This document shows, piece by piece, positions 1 through 6,628 of a stretch of DNA of 8,710 nucleotides. Under the pieces are notes generated by a model. It worked only from the letters and a program-made list of their open reading frames with translations. It searched no databases and was not told the origin of the DNA. The DNA is from CAZJYI01 sp964550025 (GTDB taxonomy: Bacteria > Verrucomicrobiota > Kiritimatiellia > UBA8416 > CAYOBW01): positions 1 to 8,710 of the forward strand of contig CAZJYI010000291.1 in the NCBI GenBank assembly GCA_964550025.1, in the 5' to 3' direction. The stretch's first letter is position 1, and the number at the start of each line of letters is the position of its first letter. The position numbers and the translations under genes were made by a program.

Positions 1-40
1 GGAGAATGAAGCAGCTTGCCAAAATGTTGAGTGTTGAGAC

Positions 41-283
41 GTGACCCTTAAGACCGTCGTCGGGTTGCCCGACGCGGCCGTCAAAGAGAGTAAGGACCGC
101 GTTTGGACGGCGGTCCGCAATTCCGGTTTCGATCCGCCGGAGGGCCGCACCACGATCAACCTTGCTCCTGCCGACATTCGCAAAGAAGGCCGGAGCTTCG
201 ATCTGCCCATCGCCATGTGCGCCAAGCAGAACGGGCGAAAAGGCATCTTCGTGCCTGCCGGGAATGCCGAAGAGGCGGCTGCC
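41..283 (+). pseudogene. comM: ComM/YifB (Mg-chelatase-like AAA ATPase) remnant
   Basis: The frame from 41 encodes a clear match to the N-terminal domain of the ComM/YifB family, AAA+ proteins linked in some bacteria to DNA uptake and branch migration. Visible blocks are VGLPDAAVKESKDRV, then NSGF, then TTINLAPADIRKEG, then FDLPIA. From there the reading jumps directly to KGIFVPAGNAEEAA. In intact family members that block lies roughly 60 residues further on, so an internal in-frame deletion is inferred, possibly between the similar stretches around LPIA and the later LPMA-like motif. The usual first 25-30 residues are also missing: a TGA at 35-37 closes this frame just upstream, and a possible MLS start remnant near 24 lies in another frame. 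Everything after about residue 81 is gone, including the Walker A/B ATPase core; the family is normally about 500 residues. The open frame continues to 637 only because it runs antisense through the helicase gene. I read it as a non-functional fossil. Confidence 0.82.
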
Positions 284-289
284 CGCCGG

Positions 290-2074
290 CTATTTTCTCT
301 TCCTGTAGGGATTACGTTTGCTGGCGCTGCGCTTCGCGTTTCCGGACTTCGAGTTTCGTGCTGCGTTGTGGGATCGCGGCCGGCCGAAGCGTGGCGTGCG
401 TTTCTGGAAACGACCCTGTTTGCGCCGCGCCGGTCCATGCCCTTTCGGCCCTTCCGCGGGCTCGATTCGGACTTCCCGGTCGTCGTACTCTATCCGGCTG
501 AGAGCATCGATAACCCGCTCAGCCTCGCTGGTCTCGACTTCAAAGAGGGTAGAAATGTGCGAGAGGTTGATGTTGCCGATAGTCACGGGTTTGCCGGGTG
601 TTACCTTGTTGATGAGCCCCATCAGGCCCTTGGGTGAAAGCCGGTCCCTCTTGCCCAGGTTAATGAAGAGTCTCGTGAAGCCACGGGGAGTACTCCTCTT
701 TCGCCGTTCCTGTCGCTGCTCCCGAATGGCGGCCTGCTCATTCACGTTCAAGTCGGGAGCCGCGCGGTAATAGTCCAGGAAGCGGTTGAATTCGAGCGAG
801 ACGAATTTCTTGATCAGGTCGTCCCGCGACAGGCCTTTCAGCATCGCCTGAATCTGGGGCAGGTAGTTGTCGATTTGACCGTGATCGACTTCCACATCCT
901 TCACGCGTCCTATCAGGGCGAGAAGCTGTGCCTCGCACACGTCACGCCCGGACGGGACCCTCCGGAACTCAAAACGCTTGCCGATGATCTGCTCAATTCT
1001 GCGGATCCTGCCTTTCTCACGCATGTGGACGATGGCGACGGACATGCCGTTTTTCCCGGCACGCCCGGTTCGACCGCTACGGTGGGTGTAGGACTCCAGG
1101 TCGTCGGGAAGATTGTAGTTGATAATGTGGGTGAGATCGTTGACGTCCAACCCCCTGGCTGCAATATCGGTTGCCACCAGCATCTGCAGCCCCCTTCTTC
1201 GGAAGTTCTGCATTACGCGGTCACGCTGGGTCTGGCTCAGGTCACCGTGCAGCGAGTCGGCGTTGTACCCGTCCTTCATCAGCTTCTCGGCAATGTTCTG
1301 GGTCTCAACCCTGGTGCGACAGAAGACAATCCCGTACATGTCGGGATAGAGGTCGGCGATTCGTTTGAGGGCCAGGTACCGGTCTTTTGCGTGAACGGTG
1401 TAGCAGACATGCGAGACATTCTCAGCACCCGCATTCCTCGTGCCGATGGTGATCTCCTCCGGATCGTGCATGTAGTTGCCGGCAATGGCCGCCACCTGCT
1501 TCGGCATCGTCGCCGAAAACAGAAACGTCTGAGCCGCATCCGGCACTTGCTCCAGGATTGCCTCGAGATCCTCCTGGAAGCCCATATTCAGCATCTCGTC
1601 GGCCTCGTCCAGTACGACTCTGCGGACGTGCTGCAGCTTGGCCTTCTTGCGTCGCAGGAGGTCGTGGATCCTCCCGGGTGTGGCCACAATCACCTGCACG
1701 CCCTTGTCCAATGCCGCAATCTGCTTCTCGATGGGAGAGCCACCGTATACCGCCAGAATGCGCAACTTCTTCTTGTGTTTGCCGAACGCCTTCAGGTCCC
1801 TGGTGATCTGCAGGCACAGTTCACGCGTCGGGCACAGAATCAAGGCCTGCGTATCCCTGCCGCTCAAATCCGTGTGCTGGAGAACGGGAAGACCAAAAGC
1901 CGCCGTCTTTCCCGTCCCTGTCTGGGCGAGACCCACAAGATCCCCGCTACTCTGCAGCAGGCGAGGGATAACGGCTGCCTGCACCGGAGTGGGCGTTTCG
2001 AACCCGAGCTCGGCTATGCCCGCCATCAGCTTCGAATCCAACCCGAGTTCATCAAACGTCTTGCCAGGTGTCAT
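290..2074 (-). CDS. deaD: DEAD-box ATP-dependent RNA helicase, DeaD/CsdA type
   Basis: This 594-residue protein unwinds or remodels RNA duplexes using ATP, with likely roles in ribosome assembly and cold-shock mRNA handling. All helicase motifs are present in order: the Q region FETPTPVQ (25-32), motif I AQTGTGKT (50-57), Ia PTREL (82-86), Ib TPGR (132-135), II DEAD (156-159), III SAT (187-189), IV IVFCRTR (249-255), V ATDIAARGLD (301-310) and VI HRSGRTGR (331-338). Residues about 465-538 (RLFINLGKRDRLSPKGLM and following) match the DbpA-type RNA-binding domain found at the C-terminus of DeaD/CsdA. The tail (about 545-594) is very basic, rich in Arg, Lys and Ser, suiting nonspecific RNA contact. 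The start is ATG at 2074, with a Shine-Dalgarno GAGAGGA 6 bases upstream. The open frame extends to 2437, but that extension is repeat DNA and is not expected to be translated. The gene is divergent from the propeller genes and converges on the comM remnant. Length and motifs indicate an intact enzyme. Confidence 0.96.
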   Translation of the reverse strand: MTPGKTFDELGLDSKLMAGIAELGFETPTPVQAAVIPRLLQSSGDLVGLAQTGTGKTAAFGLPVLQHTDLSGRDTQALILCPTRELCLQITRDLKAFGKHKKKLRILAVYGGSPIEKQIAALDKGVQVIVATPGRIHDLLRRKKAKLQHVRRVVLDEADEMLNMGFQEDLEAILEQVPDAAQTFLFSATMPKQVAAIAGNYMHDPEEITIGTRNAGAENVSHVCYTVHAKDRYLALKRIADLYPDMYGIVFCRTRVETQNIAEKLMKDGYNADSLHGDLSQTQRDRVMQNFRRRGLQMLVATDIAARGLDVNDLTHIINYNLPDDLESYTHRSGRTGRAGKNGMSVAIVHMREKGRIRRIEQIIGKRFEFRRVPSGRDVCEAQLLALIGRVKDVEVDHGQIDNYLPQIQAMLKGLSRDDLIKKFVSLEFNRFLDYYRAAPDLNVNEQAAIREQRQERRKRSTPRGFTRLFINLGKRDRLSPKGLMGLINKVTPGKPVTIGNINLSHISTLFEVETSEAERVIDALSRIEYDDREVRIEPAEGPKGHGPARRKQGRFQKRTPRFGRPRSHNAARNSKSGNAKRSASKRNPYRKRK

Positions 2075-2080
2075 ATTGGG

Positions 2081-2087
2081 TCCTCTC
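2081..2087 (-). promoter_or_regulatory. Ribosome binding site of the helicase gene
   Basis: On the minus strand GAGAGGA lies 6 bases before the ATG at 2074. It fixes that start in preference to in-frame starts further upstream, which fall inside the repeat region. Confidence 0.75.
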
Positions 2088-2175
2088 TCGTGAATGCGGG
2101 GGCGGATACTGGGGGGATGTCTCCCCCGTGTCAACTGCCGTATCGCCCGGGTCACCCCTTTTCCCGTGCTTTCAG

Positions 2176-2390
2176 CTACGTCTCCGGACAGGGCTGCCGT
2201 GTATCGGAACGCGCCGAGCGTTCCGATCTGCATGTCGGAAGACTTGGCGTCTTCCGCTACGTCTCGGGACAGACTTCTGTGTAGCGGAACGCGCCGAGCG
2301 TTCCGATCTGCATGTCGGAAGACTTGGCGTCTTCCGCTACGTCTCGTGACAGGGCTGCCGTGTAGCGGAGCGCACCAAGCGTTCCGATCT
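2176..2390. repeat. Tandem 80-81 bp hairpin-doublet repeat (REP/BIME-like), about 2.5 copies
   Basis: Two nearly identical units lie at 2177-2257 (81 bp) and 2258-2337 (80 bp), with a partial third from 2338 to about 2390. In the complete copies at 2201-2260 and 2281-2340 the core is GTAG (GTAT in the first copy), then an 8-bp stem CGGAACGC/GCGTTCCG around GCCGA, a 10-base spacer ATCTGCATGT, a second 8-bp stem CGGAAGAC/GTCTTCCG around TTGGC, then CTAC. The outer ends of the second copy, GTAGCGGAA and TTCCGCTAC, are also complementary. The third copy keeps only GTAG and the first hairpin, with a G-T wobble. Units are joined by a 20-21 base spacer beginning GTCTC and containing GACAG. A GTAG (or GGAG) tetranucleotide at the foot of a hairpin is the known hallmark of REP sequences mobilised by RAYT transposases, and two inverted REPs form a BIME. 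The REP/BIME assignment is an inference from architecture; no RAYT gene is in the window. Confidence 0.85.
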
Positions 2391-2452
2391 TGTCGCTGGC
2401 CGCACCTGCGGTTGTGTTGCCTTTCGGGCATGGACATCGACCCCTGCTCTCG

Positions 2453-2526
2453 CCCTTACTCTCAACCCTGCTTTGCCAGAATCGCAGGAGAGAGTAAGGG
2501 GCAGAGTACGGGCCAGAGTAGGGGGG
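2453..2526. repeat. Inverted 12-bp-period array 1 (AGAGTAAGGGGC type)
   Basis: Three degenerate 12-mers of the form AGAGTA(A/C/G)GGG follow one another at 2491-2502, 2503-2514 and 2515-2526. The left arm CCCTTACTCTC at 2453-2463 is the exact complement of GAGAGTAAGGG at 2490-2500 (11 bp). Sequence before the left arm (from about 2439) shows the same 12-base rhythm on the opposite strand. The whole could fold as a long imperfect hairpin. It ends in a run of nine Gs at 2521-2529. Confidence 0.7.
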
Positions 2527-2529
2527 GGG

Positions 2530-2630
2530 CAGGGGCGTCCTTTGTCTTTGCCATAATCTTTACCTTCGTCTGCGTGGAGAGAGATGAGGGTAAAGATGAA
2601 GGTAAAGATCAAGGTGGAGATGGAGGGGGA
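2530..2630. repeat. Inverted 12-bp-period array 2 (GATGAAGGTAAA type)
   Basis: The right arm has four consecutive 12-mers related to GATGAAGGTAAA at 2583-2594, 2595-2606, 2607-2618 and 2619-2630, decaying towards the right. The left arm (about 2530-2567), read on the minus strand, holds three more 12-mers of the same family. ATCTTTACCTTC at 2556-2567 pairs perfectly with GAAGGTAAAGAT at 2598-2609. Both strands are open and would read as degenerate Asp-x-Gly-Lys tetrapeptide repeats, but there is no start or ribosome binding site to suggest translation. Confidence 0.75.
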
Positions 2631-2702
2631 CATCCGTGCAACAAAACGTTCGCATTCCGGGCTCAGCTTGGTAACCATACCGGATCGCTCGGAACACACG
2701 AT

Positions 2703-2710
2703 AGAAGGAG
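2703..2710 (+). promoter_or_regulatory. Ribosome binding site of the first propeller gene
   Basis: AGAAGGAG lies 7 bases before the ATG at 2718. It is a near-ideal Shine-Dalgarno and, with the signal peptide that follows, it decides the start. The in-frame open stretch from 2094 is therefore not part of the gene. No convincing promoter boxes were found between 2631 and 2702. Confidence 0.85.
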
Positions 2711-2717
2711 ATATCCC

Positions 2718-5700
2718 ATGAGACGATACATCACGTTTCTCTTCGTCCTCGCATTGACCGGCGTCTTCGCTCGAGCCGGCACGGCCGAAGACATTCTCAA
2801 GGCATCCGGCGTCAAGGGCGGGCTGGTGGTCTGCATCGGCTGTGACGACCCCGCGCTGCTGGTGGGGCTGCGCGCGAGCGACGCCTATCTCGTCCACGGT
2901 CTCGACACCGACCCGGCGGCAGCGGTGAAGGCCAGGGAATTCGTGGCCGGGAAGGGACTGTCCGGCAAGATCACCGCCGACACCTTTGACGGCAAGACAC
3001 TCCCGTTCATCGACAACGTGGTGAATCTCCTGGCAGTGGCAGGTGGCAAGTGGCAAGTGGCAAGGGAGGAGATGGTTCGTGTCTTGGCGCCGCGCGGCGT
3101 GGCGGTTTCTCTCGACTCGCGACTCGCGACTCGCGACACGTTTTCGAAGCCTGTCCCCTCCAATATCGATGAGTGGAACCACTATCTCCACGATCCCGGC
3201 AACAATGCGGTGGCGCACGACGAGGTCGTCGGGCCGCCGCGCCGGTTGCAGTGGCAGTGCGGGCCGCGCTGGAGCCGGCATCATGACCACATGGCCAGCG
3301 TCTCCGCCATCGTGTCGGCGGGTGGCCGCATCTTCTACATCCTCGACGAGGGGTCGCGCGTGTCGCCCCAGCTTCCTCCCGACTGGCAGCTCGTGGCGCG
3401 CGACGCGTTCAACGGGGTGCTGCTGTGGAAGCGCCCGATCCCGGAGTGGTTCAACACGCTCTGGCCGCTGAAAAGCGGGCCGGCCAATCTGCCACGGCGA
3501 CTGGTCGCGGTGGGTGACGAGGTCTACGTGACGATCGGCATCGATGCCCCGGTCGTCGCGCTCGATGGCGCGACCGGGAAGACGCTGCGGGAGTATCCCG
3601 GCAGCGCCGGGACGGAGGAGATCATCATTGAGAACGGCGTCCTGCTGGCGGTCTTGAACCGTACGAAGGTGGACCTTGCGGCCGACCTGAAGGTGGACCA
3701 CGAGGAAGGCAAGACGCGCGACTCCCGGACGACGTACTCGCCGACCATGAAGCACATCTGGGCGGGCGTGCGTTCACCGCGCTGGTCGAACAGTGACCGC
3801 AGCGTAGCGGCCTTTGACGTCGCAGACGGCAAACCGAAATGGGAGAAGAAGACCGTGGTTCTGCCCCTAACGCTGGGTGCGGACGACACCGGTGTTTACT
3901 ACCACGACGGCGATCACGTCCAGGCGCTCGCGTTGGGCACCGGCAAACCGCTTTGGACATCGGAACCCGTCCCCGTCTGGAAAGGGCTGCAGGGACAGGG
4001 GCTGCAGTCGTGGTTCGCGCCGACGCTGGTCGTTCACGGCGACAAGGTGCTGTTTGCCGGCGGCGAGAAGACGCACATGTCCTACATGGGGTGGGGGTCG
4101 AAGGACATCGGGCAGGACACGTTCACCGCGTTGTCCGTGAAGACCGGTGAAAAGCTGTGGACGGGGCCGCACGCGTATGCCGGTTACAACTCCCCGGAGG
4201 ACCTGTTCGTGGCCGCCGGCAAGGTGTGGACCGGCATGACGGCCAAGGGTGGCGAGGGACGGTACTACGGCCACGACCTGGGCAGTGGCGAGCGGATCAC
4301 CGACTTCCCGCCCGACGTGAAGACCTACTGGTTCCACCACCGCTGCTACCGGGCGAAGGCCACTGACAAGTACATTCTGTGTTCGCGCACGGGCATCGAG
4401 TTTGTCGATCTGAAAACAGGCAAGTGGGACATCAACCACTGGGTGCGCGGCGGCTGCCTCTACGGCATCATGCCGTGCAACGGCCTCGTCTACTCCCCGC
4501 CGCACCCCTGCGCCTGCTACCCCGAAGCGAAACTGTACGGGTTCGTTGCGTTGGCGGCGGAAGTGGCGAGTGGCGAGTGGCCAGTGGCGAGTGGTGAGAG
4601 GAGACTCGAGAAGGGGCACGCCTACGCCGAGATTCAGGTTTCAGCCCTCAGCCCTCAGCCCTCCTCTTGGCCTACGTATCGCGCTGACGCGGTACGCAGC
4701 GGGGGGGTGGACGGCACGGTTCCGGCGACCGTCAAGCCGGCCTGGAAGACGAAGCTGAGCGGGAAACTCACGCCGCCCGTCGCGGCCGGGGGCAAGGTCT
4801 ATGTCGCCGCTCTGGGCCGGCACACGATCCACGCCCTCGATACCGCGTCGGGAAAGACGCTGTGGCAATACGTGGCGGGGGGGCGCGTGGATTCCCCGCC
4901 GACCTTTGACCGCGGACGGCTGCTCTTCGGCGCTGGCGACGGCACGGTTACGTGTCTGCGGGCGGCGGACGGCACGCTCGCGTGGCGCTGCCGCGTGGCG
5001 CCGGCCGATCGCCGGATGGTCGCCTTCGAGCGGCTGGAGTCCGTTTGGCCCGTGCACGGCAGTGTGCTGGTGCAGGACGGTGTGGCCACGGTCGTGGCAG
5101 GGCGGTCGATGTACCTGGACGGCGGCCTCCGGATCTGCCGGGTCGACGTCGAAACCGGCCGTTTCCTGGGCGAGCGGATCCTGGACAACAGCGATCCTGA
5201 GTCGGGGGGCAGTTTACAGCAGCATGTCAAGGGGCTCAACATGCCGGTGGCGTTGCCGGACATTCTCTCCAGTGACGGCGCGCACCTCTACATGCGGTCG
5301 CTGGCCATGGACCTGGAAGGAAAGCGGCTGGAGGTCAGGACGGGCAAGACGGGGGGTGCGCACCTCTTCGCTCCGTACGGGTTCACGGACGATTCGTGGT
5401 TCCACCGCACCTATTGGCTGTATGGCGACAGCTTCAGCGGAGGCGTGGGCGGTTTCGGCAATGCGAAGAGCCGGCCTGCCGGGCACATCCTGTCGGCCGA
5501 CGAGGACACGGTCTTCGGTTACGGGCGGAAACCGGAGTTCTACCGCTGGCATTCGGTGGCCGATCACCAACTGTTTGCGGCCCACAAGCCCGGCGCCGAC
5601 GTCGGTGGGGTTGTCGGCCTGACCTTCGAGAAGCGCGCGAGCCTCAATCCGCAGGGCAAGCCCCTCACGATTGCGGCCTGGATCAAGCCTGACCGCAAAG

Positions 5701-6617
5701 ACGGTACGATCCTGGCGCGCGGCGCGCAGGCCATTGGCTTTGCCCTGATCCTCACCGGCGGTAAGCCGCACATGCTGCTGCGCGCGAAAGATAAGACGCA
5801 CCAGGCTCGGGCGGCGGAAGCCGTCGGCGAGGGATGGACCCACGTGGCCGGCCGGCTCGACGCCGAGGGTCGCATGCAGGTATTCGTCAACGGCAAGGGC
5901 GGGCCCGTGACGTCGGGCGTGCCGCTGTTGACCGGGGATCCGCTGATTCCGATGAAAGTCGGTTTTGATGACACGCACCAACTCCTGCCCAAGCCCCTGG
6001 TGCCGTTCAGCGGGGCGCTGGACGAGGTCATGCTGTTCCACAAGGCTCTGAGCGACGCGGAGCTTCAGTCGCTGGCAAGCGGTGGTGGCAAGGTCGAGGG
6101 CGCCGTACTCCACCTGGCCTTCGACAAGGGCAAGACGCGCGACCAGTCGTCGGGCAAGAACCACGGCAAGCTGACGGAAGGGAAGGCGCAGACCGTTCGG
6201 GGGCCTGTCGGGGATGCGCTGGTTCTCAAGCAGCCGAAGACGGTGGTTGCGTCGTCGGCCGGCAAGAGGCGCGGAGCCGGCGTAGCGCACAAGTGGACGC
6301 GTGACGTGCCGATGAGCGTGCGCGCCATGGCGCGTGCCGGGAACCGTCTGGTTGTTGCCGGTCCGCCGGACCTGCTCGACGAGGTCGGTGCTTTCGAGGG
6401 CTTCGAGACTGAGGACGCGCAAAAGCAGATCCGGGCGCAGGATGCAGCTCTGAAGGGAGCGCGCGGCGGCATGCTGCACGTGGTTGACGCAGAGAGCGGG
6501 AAGACCTTGTCCGAGTGCAAGCTCGACTCCCCGCCCGTGTTCGACGGCCTGATCGCCGCCGGCGGCCGCGTCTACTTCGCGGACATGGCGGGCAACGTGG
6601 TGTGCATGGGGGAGTGA
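2718..6617 (+). CDS. Secreted PQQ-type beta-propeller protein with methyltransferase-like N-terminus and LamG-like domain
   Basis: This 1299-residue protein begins with a signal peptide (MRR, then a hydrophobic YITFLFVLALTGVF stretch, with cleavage probably after ARA at 20 or GTA at 23). Residues about 25-130 resemble a class I methyltransferase fold with a degenerate glycine motif (CIGCDD, 39-44) and an acidic HGLDTD (60-65). From about 150 the family block DEWNHYLHD...NAVAHD...VGPPRRLQW leads into PQQ-like propeller blades ending in phrases such as ATGKTLREY, GTGKPLWTS, KTGEKLWTG and ASGKTLWQY. A cysteine-rich block with conserved RCYRAKATDKY and WVRGGC...MPCNGL...CAC lies at 543-600. A second propeller (about 651-960, starting WPTYRADAVRSG) is followed by a LamG-like jelly-roll (about 965-1125) and closing blades (about 1190-1299). 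It likely acts in the periplasm or at the cell surface. Substrate and reaction are unknown to me; catalysis by the methyltransferase-like part seems unlikely after export. Heptanucleotide arrays sit in the linkers at 105-116, 132-141, 616-627 and 642-648. The downstream neighbour is a paralogue. Confidence 0.93.
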   Translation: MRRYITFLFVLALTGVFARAGTAEDILKASGVKGGLVVCIGCDDPALLVGLRASDAYLVHGLDTDPAAAVKAREFVAGKGLSGKITADTFDGKTLPFIDNVVNLLAVAGGKWQVAREEMVRVLAPRGVAVSLDSRLATRDTFSKPVPSNIDEWNHYLHDPGNNAVAHDEVVGPPRRLQWQCGPRWSRHHDHMASVSAIVSAGGRIFYILDEGSRVSPQLPPDWQLVARDAFNGVLLWKRPIPEWFNTLWPLKSGPANLPRRLVAVGDEVYVTIGIDAPVVALDGATGKTLREYPGSAGTEEIIIENGVLLAVLNRTKVDLAADLKVDHEEGKTRDSRTTYSPTMKHIWAGVRSPRWSNSDRSVAAFDVADGKPKWEKKTVVLPLTLGADDTGVYYHDGDHVQALALGTGKPLWTSEPVPVWKGLQGQGLQSWFAPTLVVHGDKVLFAGGEKTHMSYMGWGSKDIGQDTFTALSVKTGEKLWTGPHAYAGYNSPEDLFVAAGKVWTGMTAKGGEGRYYGHDLGSGERITDFPPDVKTYWFHHRCYRAKATDKYILCSRTGIEFVDLKTGKWDINHWVRGGCLYGIMPCNGLVYSPPHPCACYPEAKLYGFVALAAEVASGEWPVASGERRLEKGHAYAEIQVSALSPQPSSWPTYRADAVRSGGVDGTVPATVKPAWKTKLSGKLTPPVAAGGKVYVAALGRHTIHALDTASGKTLWQYVAGGRVDSPPTFDRGRLLFGAGDGTVTCLRAADGTLAWRCRVAPADRRMVAFERLESVWPVHGSVLVQDGVATVVAGRSMYLDGGLRICRVDVETGRFLGERILDNSDPESGGSLQQHVKGLNMPVALPDILSSDGAHLYMRSLAMDLEGKRLEVRTGKTGGAHLFAPYGFTDDSWFHRTYWLYGDSFSGGVGGFGNAKSRPAGHILSADEDTVFGYGRKPEFYRWHSVADHQLFAAHKPGADVGGVVGLTFEKRASLNPQGKPLTIAAWIKPDRKDGTILARGAQAIGFALILTGGKPHMLLRAKDKTHQARAAEAVGEGWTHVAGRLDAEGRMQVFVNGKGGPVTSGVPLLTGDPLIPMKVGFDDTHQLLPKPLVPFSGALDEVMLFHKALSDAELQSLASGGGKVEGAVLHLAFDKGKTRDQSSGKNHGKLTEGKAQTVRGPVGDALVLKQPKTVVASSAGKRRGAGVAHKWTRDVPMSVRAMARAGNRLVVAGPPDLLDEVGAFEGFETEDAQKQIRAQDAALKGARGGMLHVVDAESGKTLSECKLDSPPVFDGLIAAGGRVYFADMAGNVVCMGE
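3031..3063 (+). repeat. Heptamer array, site A of the first propeller gene (GTGGCAA)
   Basis: Three perfect copies of GTGGCAA at 3043-3049, 3050-3056 and 3057-3063 follow two shortened GTGGCA-like units. The array is read in frame at residues 105-116, between the NVVNLL strand and the EEMVRVLAPRGVA helix of the methyltransferase-like domain. The 21-base cycle of this word contains no stop codon in the sense direction. Confidence 0.88.
3111..3140 (+). repeat. Heptamer array, site B of the first propeller gene (CGACTCG)
   Basis: Three copies of ACTCGCG at 3115-3121, 3122-3128 and 3129-3135 (equivalently CGACTCG repeated from 3113) are followed by one CGACACG variant. The array encodes part of SLDSRLATRDT (residues 131-141), between RVLAPRGVAV and the KPVPSNIDEW motif. 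Confidence 0.88.
4563..4597 (+). repeat. Heptamer array, site C1 of the first propeller gene (GTGGCGA)
   Basis: Five consecutive heptamers: GTGGCGA, GTGGCGA, GTGGCCA, GTGGCGA and GTGGTGA. It falls at residues 616-627, directly after the conserved KLYGFVALA motif that ends the first propeller half, and before RLEKGHAYAEI. The word differs by one base from the site A word of the same gene. Confidence 0.88.
4641..4661 (+). repeat. Heptamer array, site C2 of the first propeller gene (TCAGCCC)
   Basis: Three perfect copies of TCAGCCC encode SALSPQP (residues 642-648), in the linker between AYAEI and the WPTYRADAVRSG start of the second propeller. The word is unrelated to GTGGCGA, which lies only 43 bases upstream. 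Confidence 0.85.
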
Positions 6618-6628
6618 GTGGGTCGTTT

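Noticed and set aside
875..2284. 469-codon open frame on the + strand
   Set aside because: It is antisense to the helicase gene, which has every DEAD-box motif intact. The translation shows no recognisable family features and reflects GC-rich codon usage.
2176..2630. CRISPR array
   Set aside because: The repeats are contiguous or separated by conserved 20-21 base spacers, with internal hairpins; there are no unique spacers and no cas genes.
2094..2717. N-terminal extension of the first propeller protein
   Set aside because: The ATG at 2718 has an ideal Shine-Dalgarno and a typical signal peptide immediately after it, and the paralogue starts at the equivalent residue. The upstream part is repeat DNA.
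2337..3755. 472-codon open frame on the - strand
   Set aside because: It crosses the 12-bp repeats and then runs antisense to the signal peptide and conserved N-terminus of the propeller gene; the translation is low-complexity.
3970..4520. c-type cytochrome haem sites in the cysteine-rich block of the propeller proteins
   Set aside because: The cysteines occur as isolated residues and a CxC; no CxxCH motif is present.
5214..6479. 421-codon open frame on the - strand
   Set aside because: It is antisense to the conserved propeller/LamG coding sequence and has no ribosome binding site or recognisable domain.
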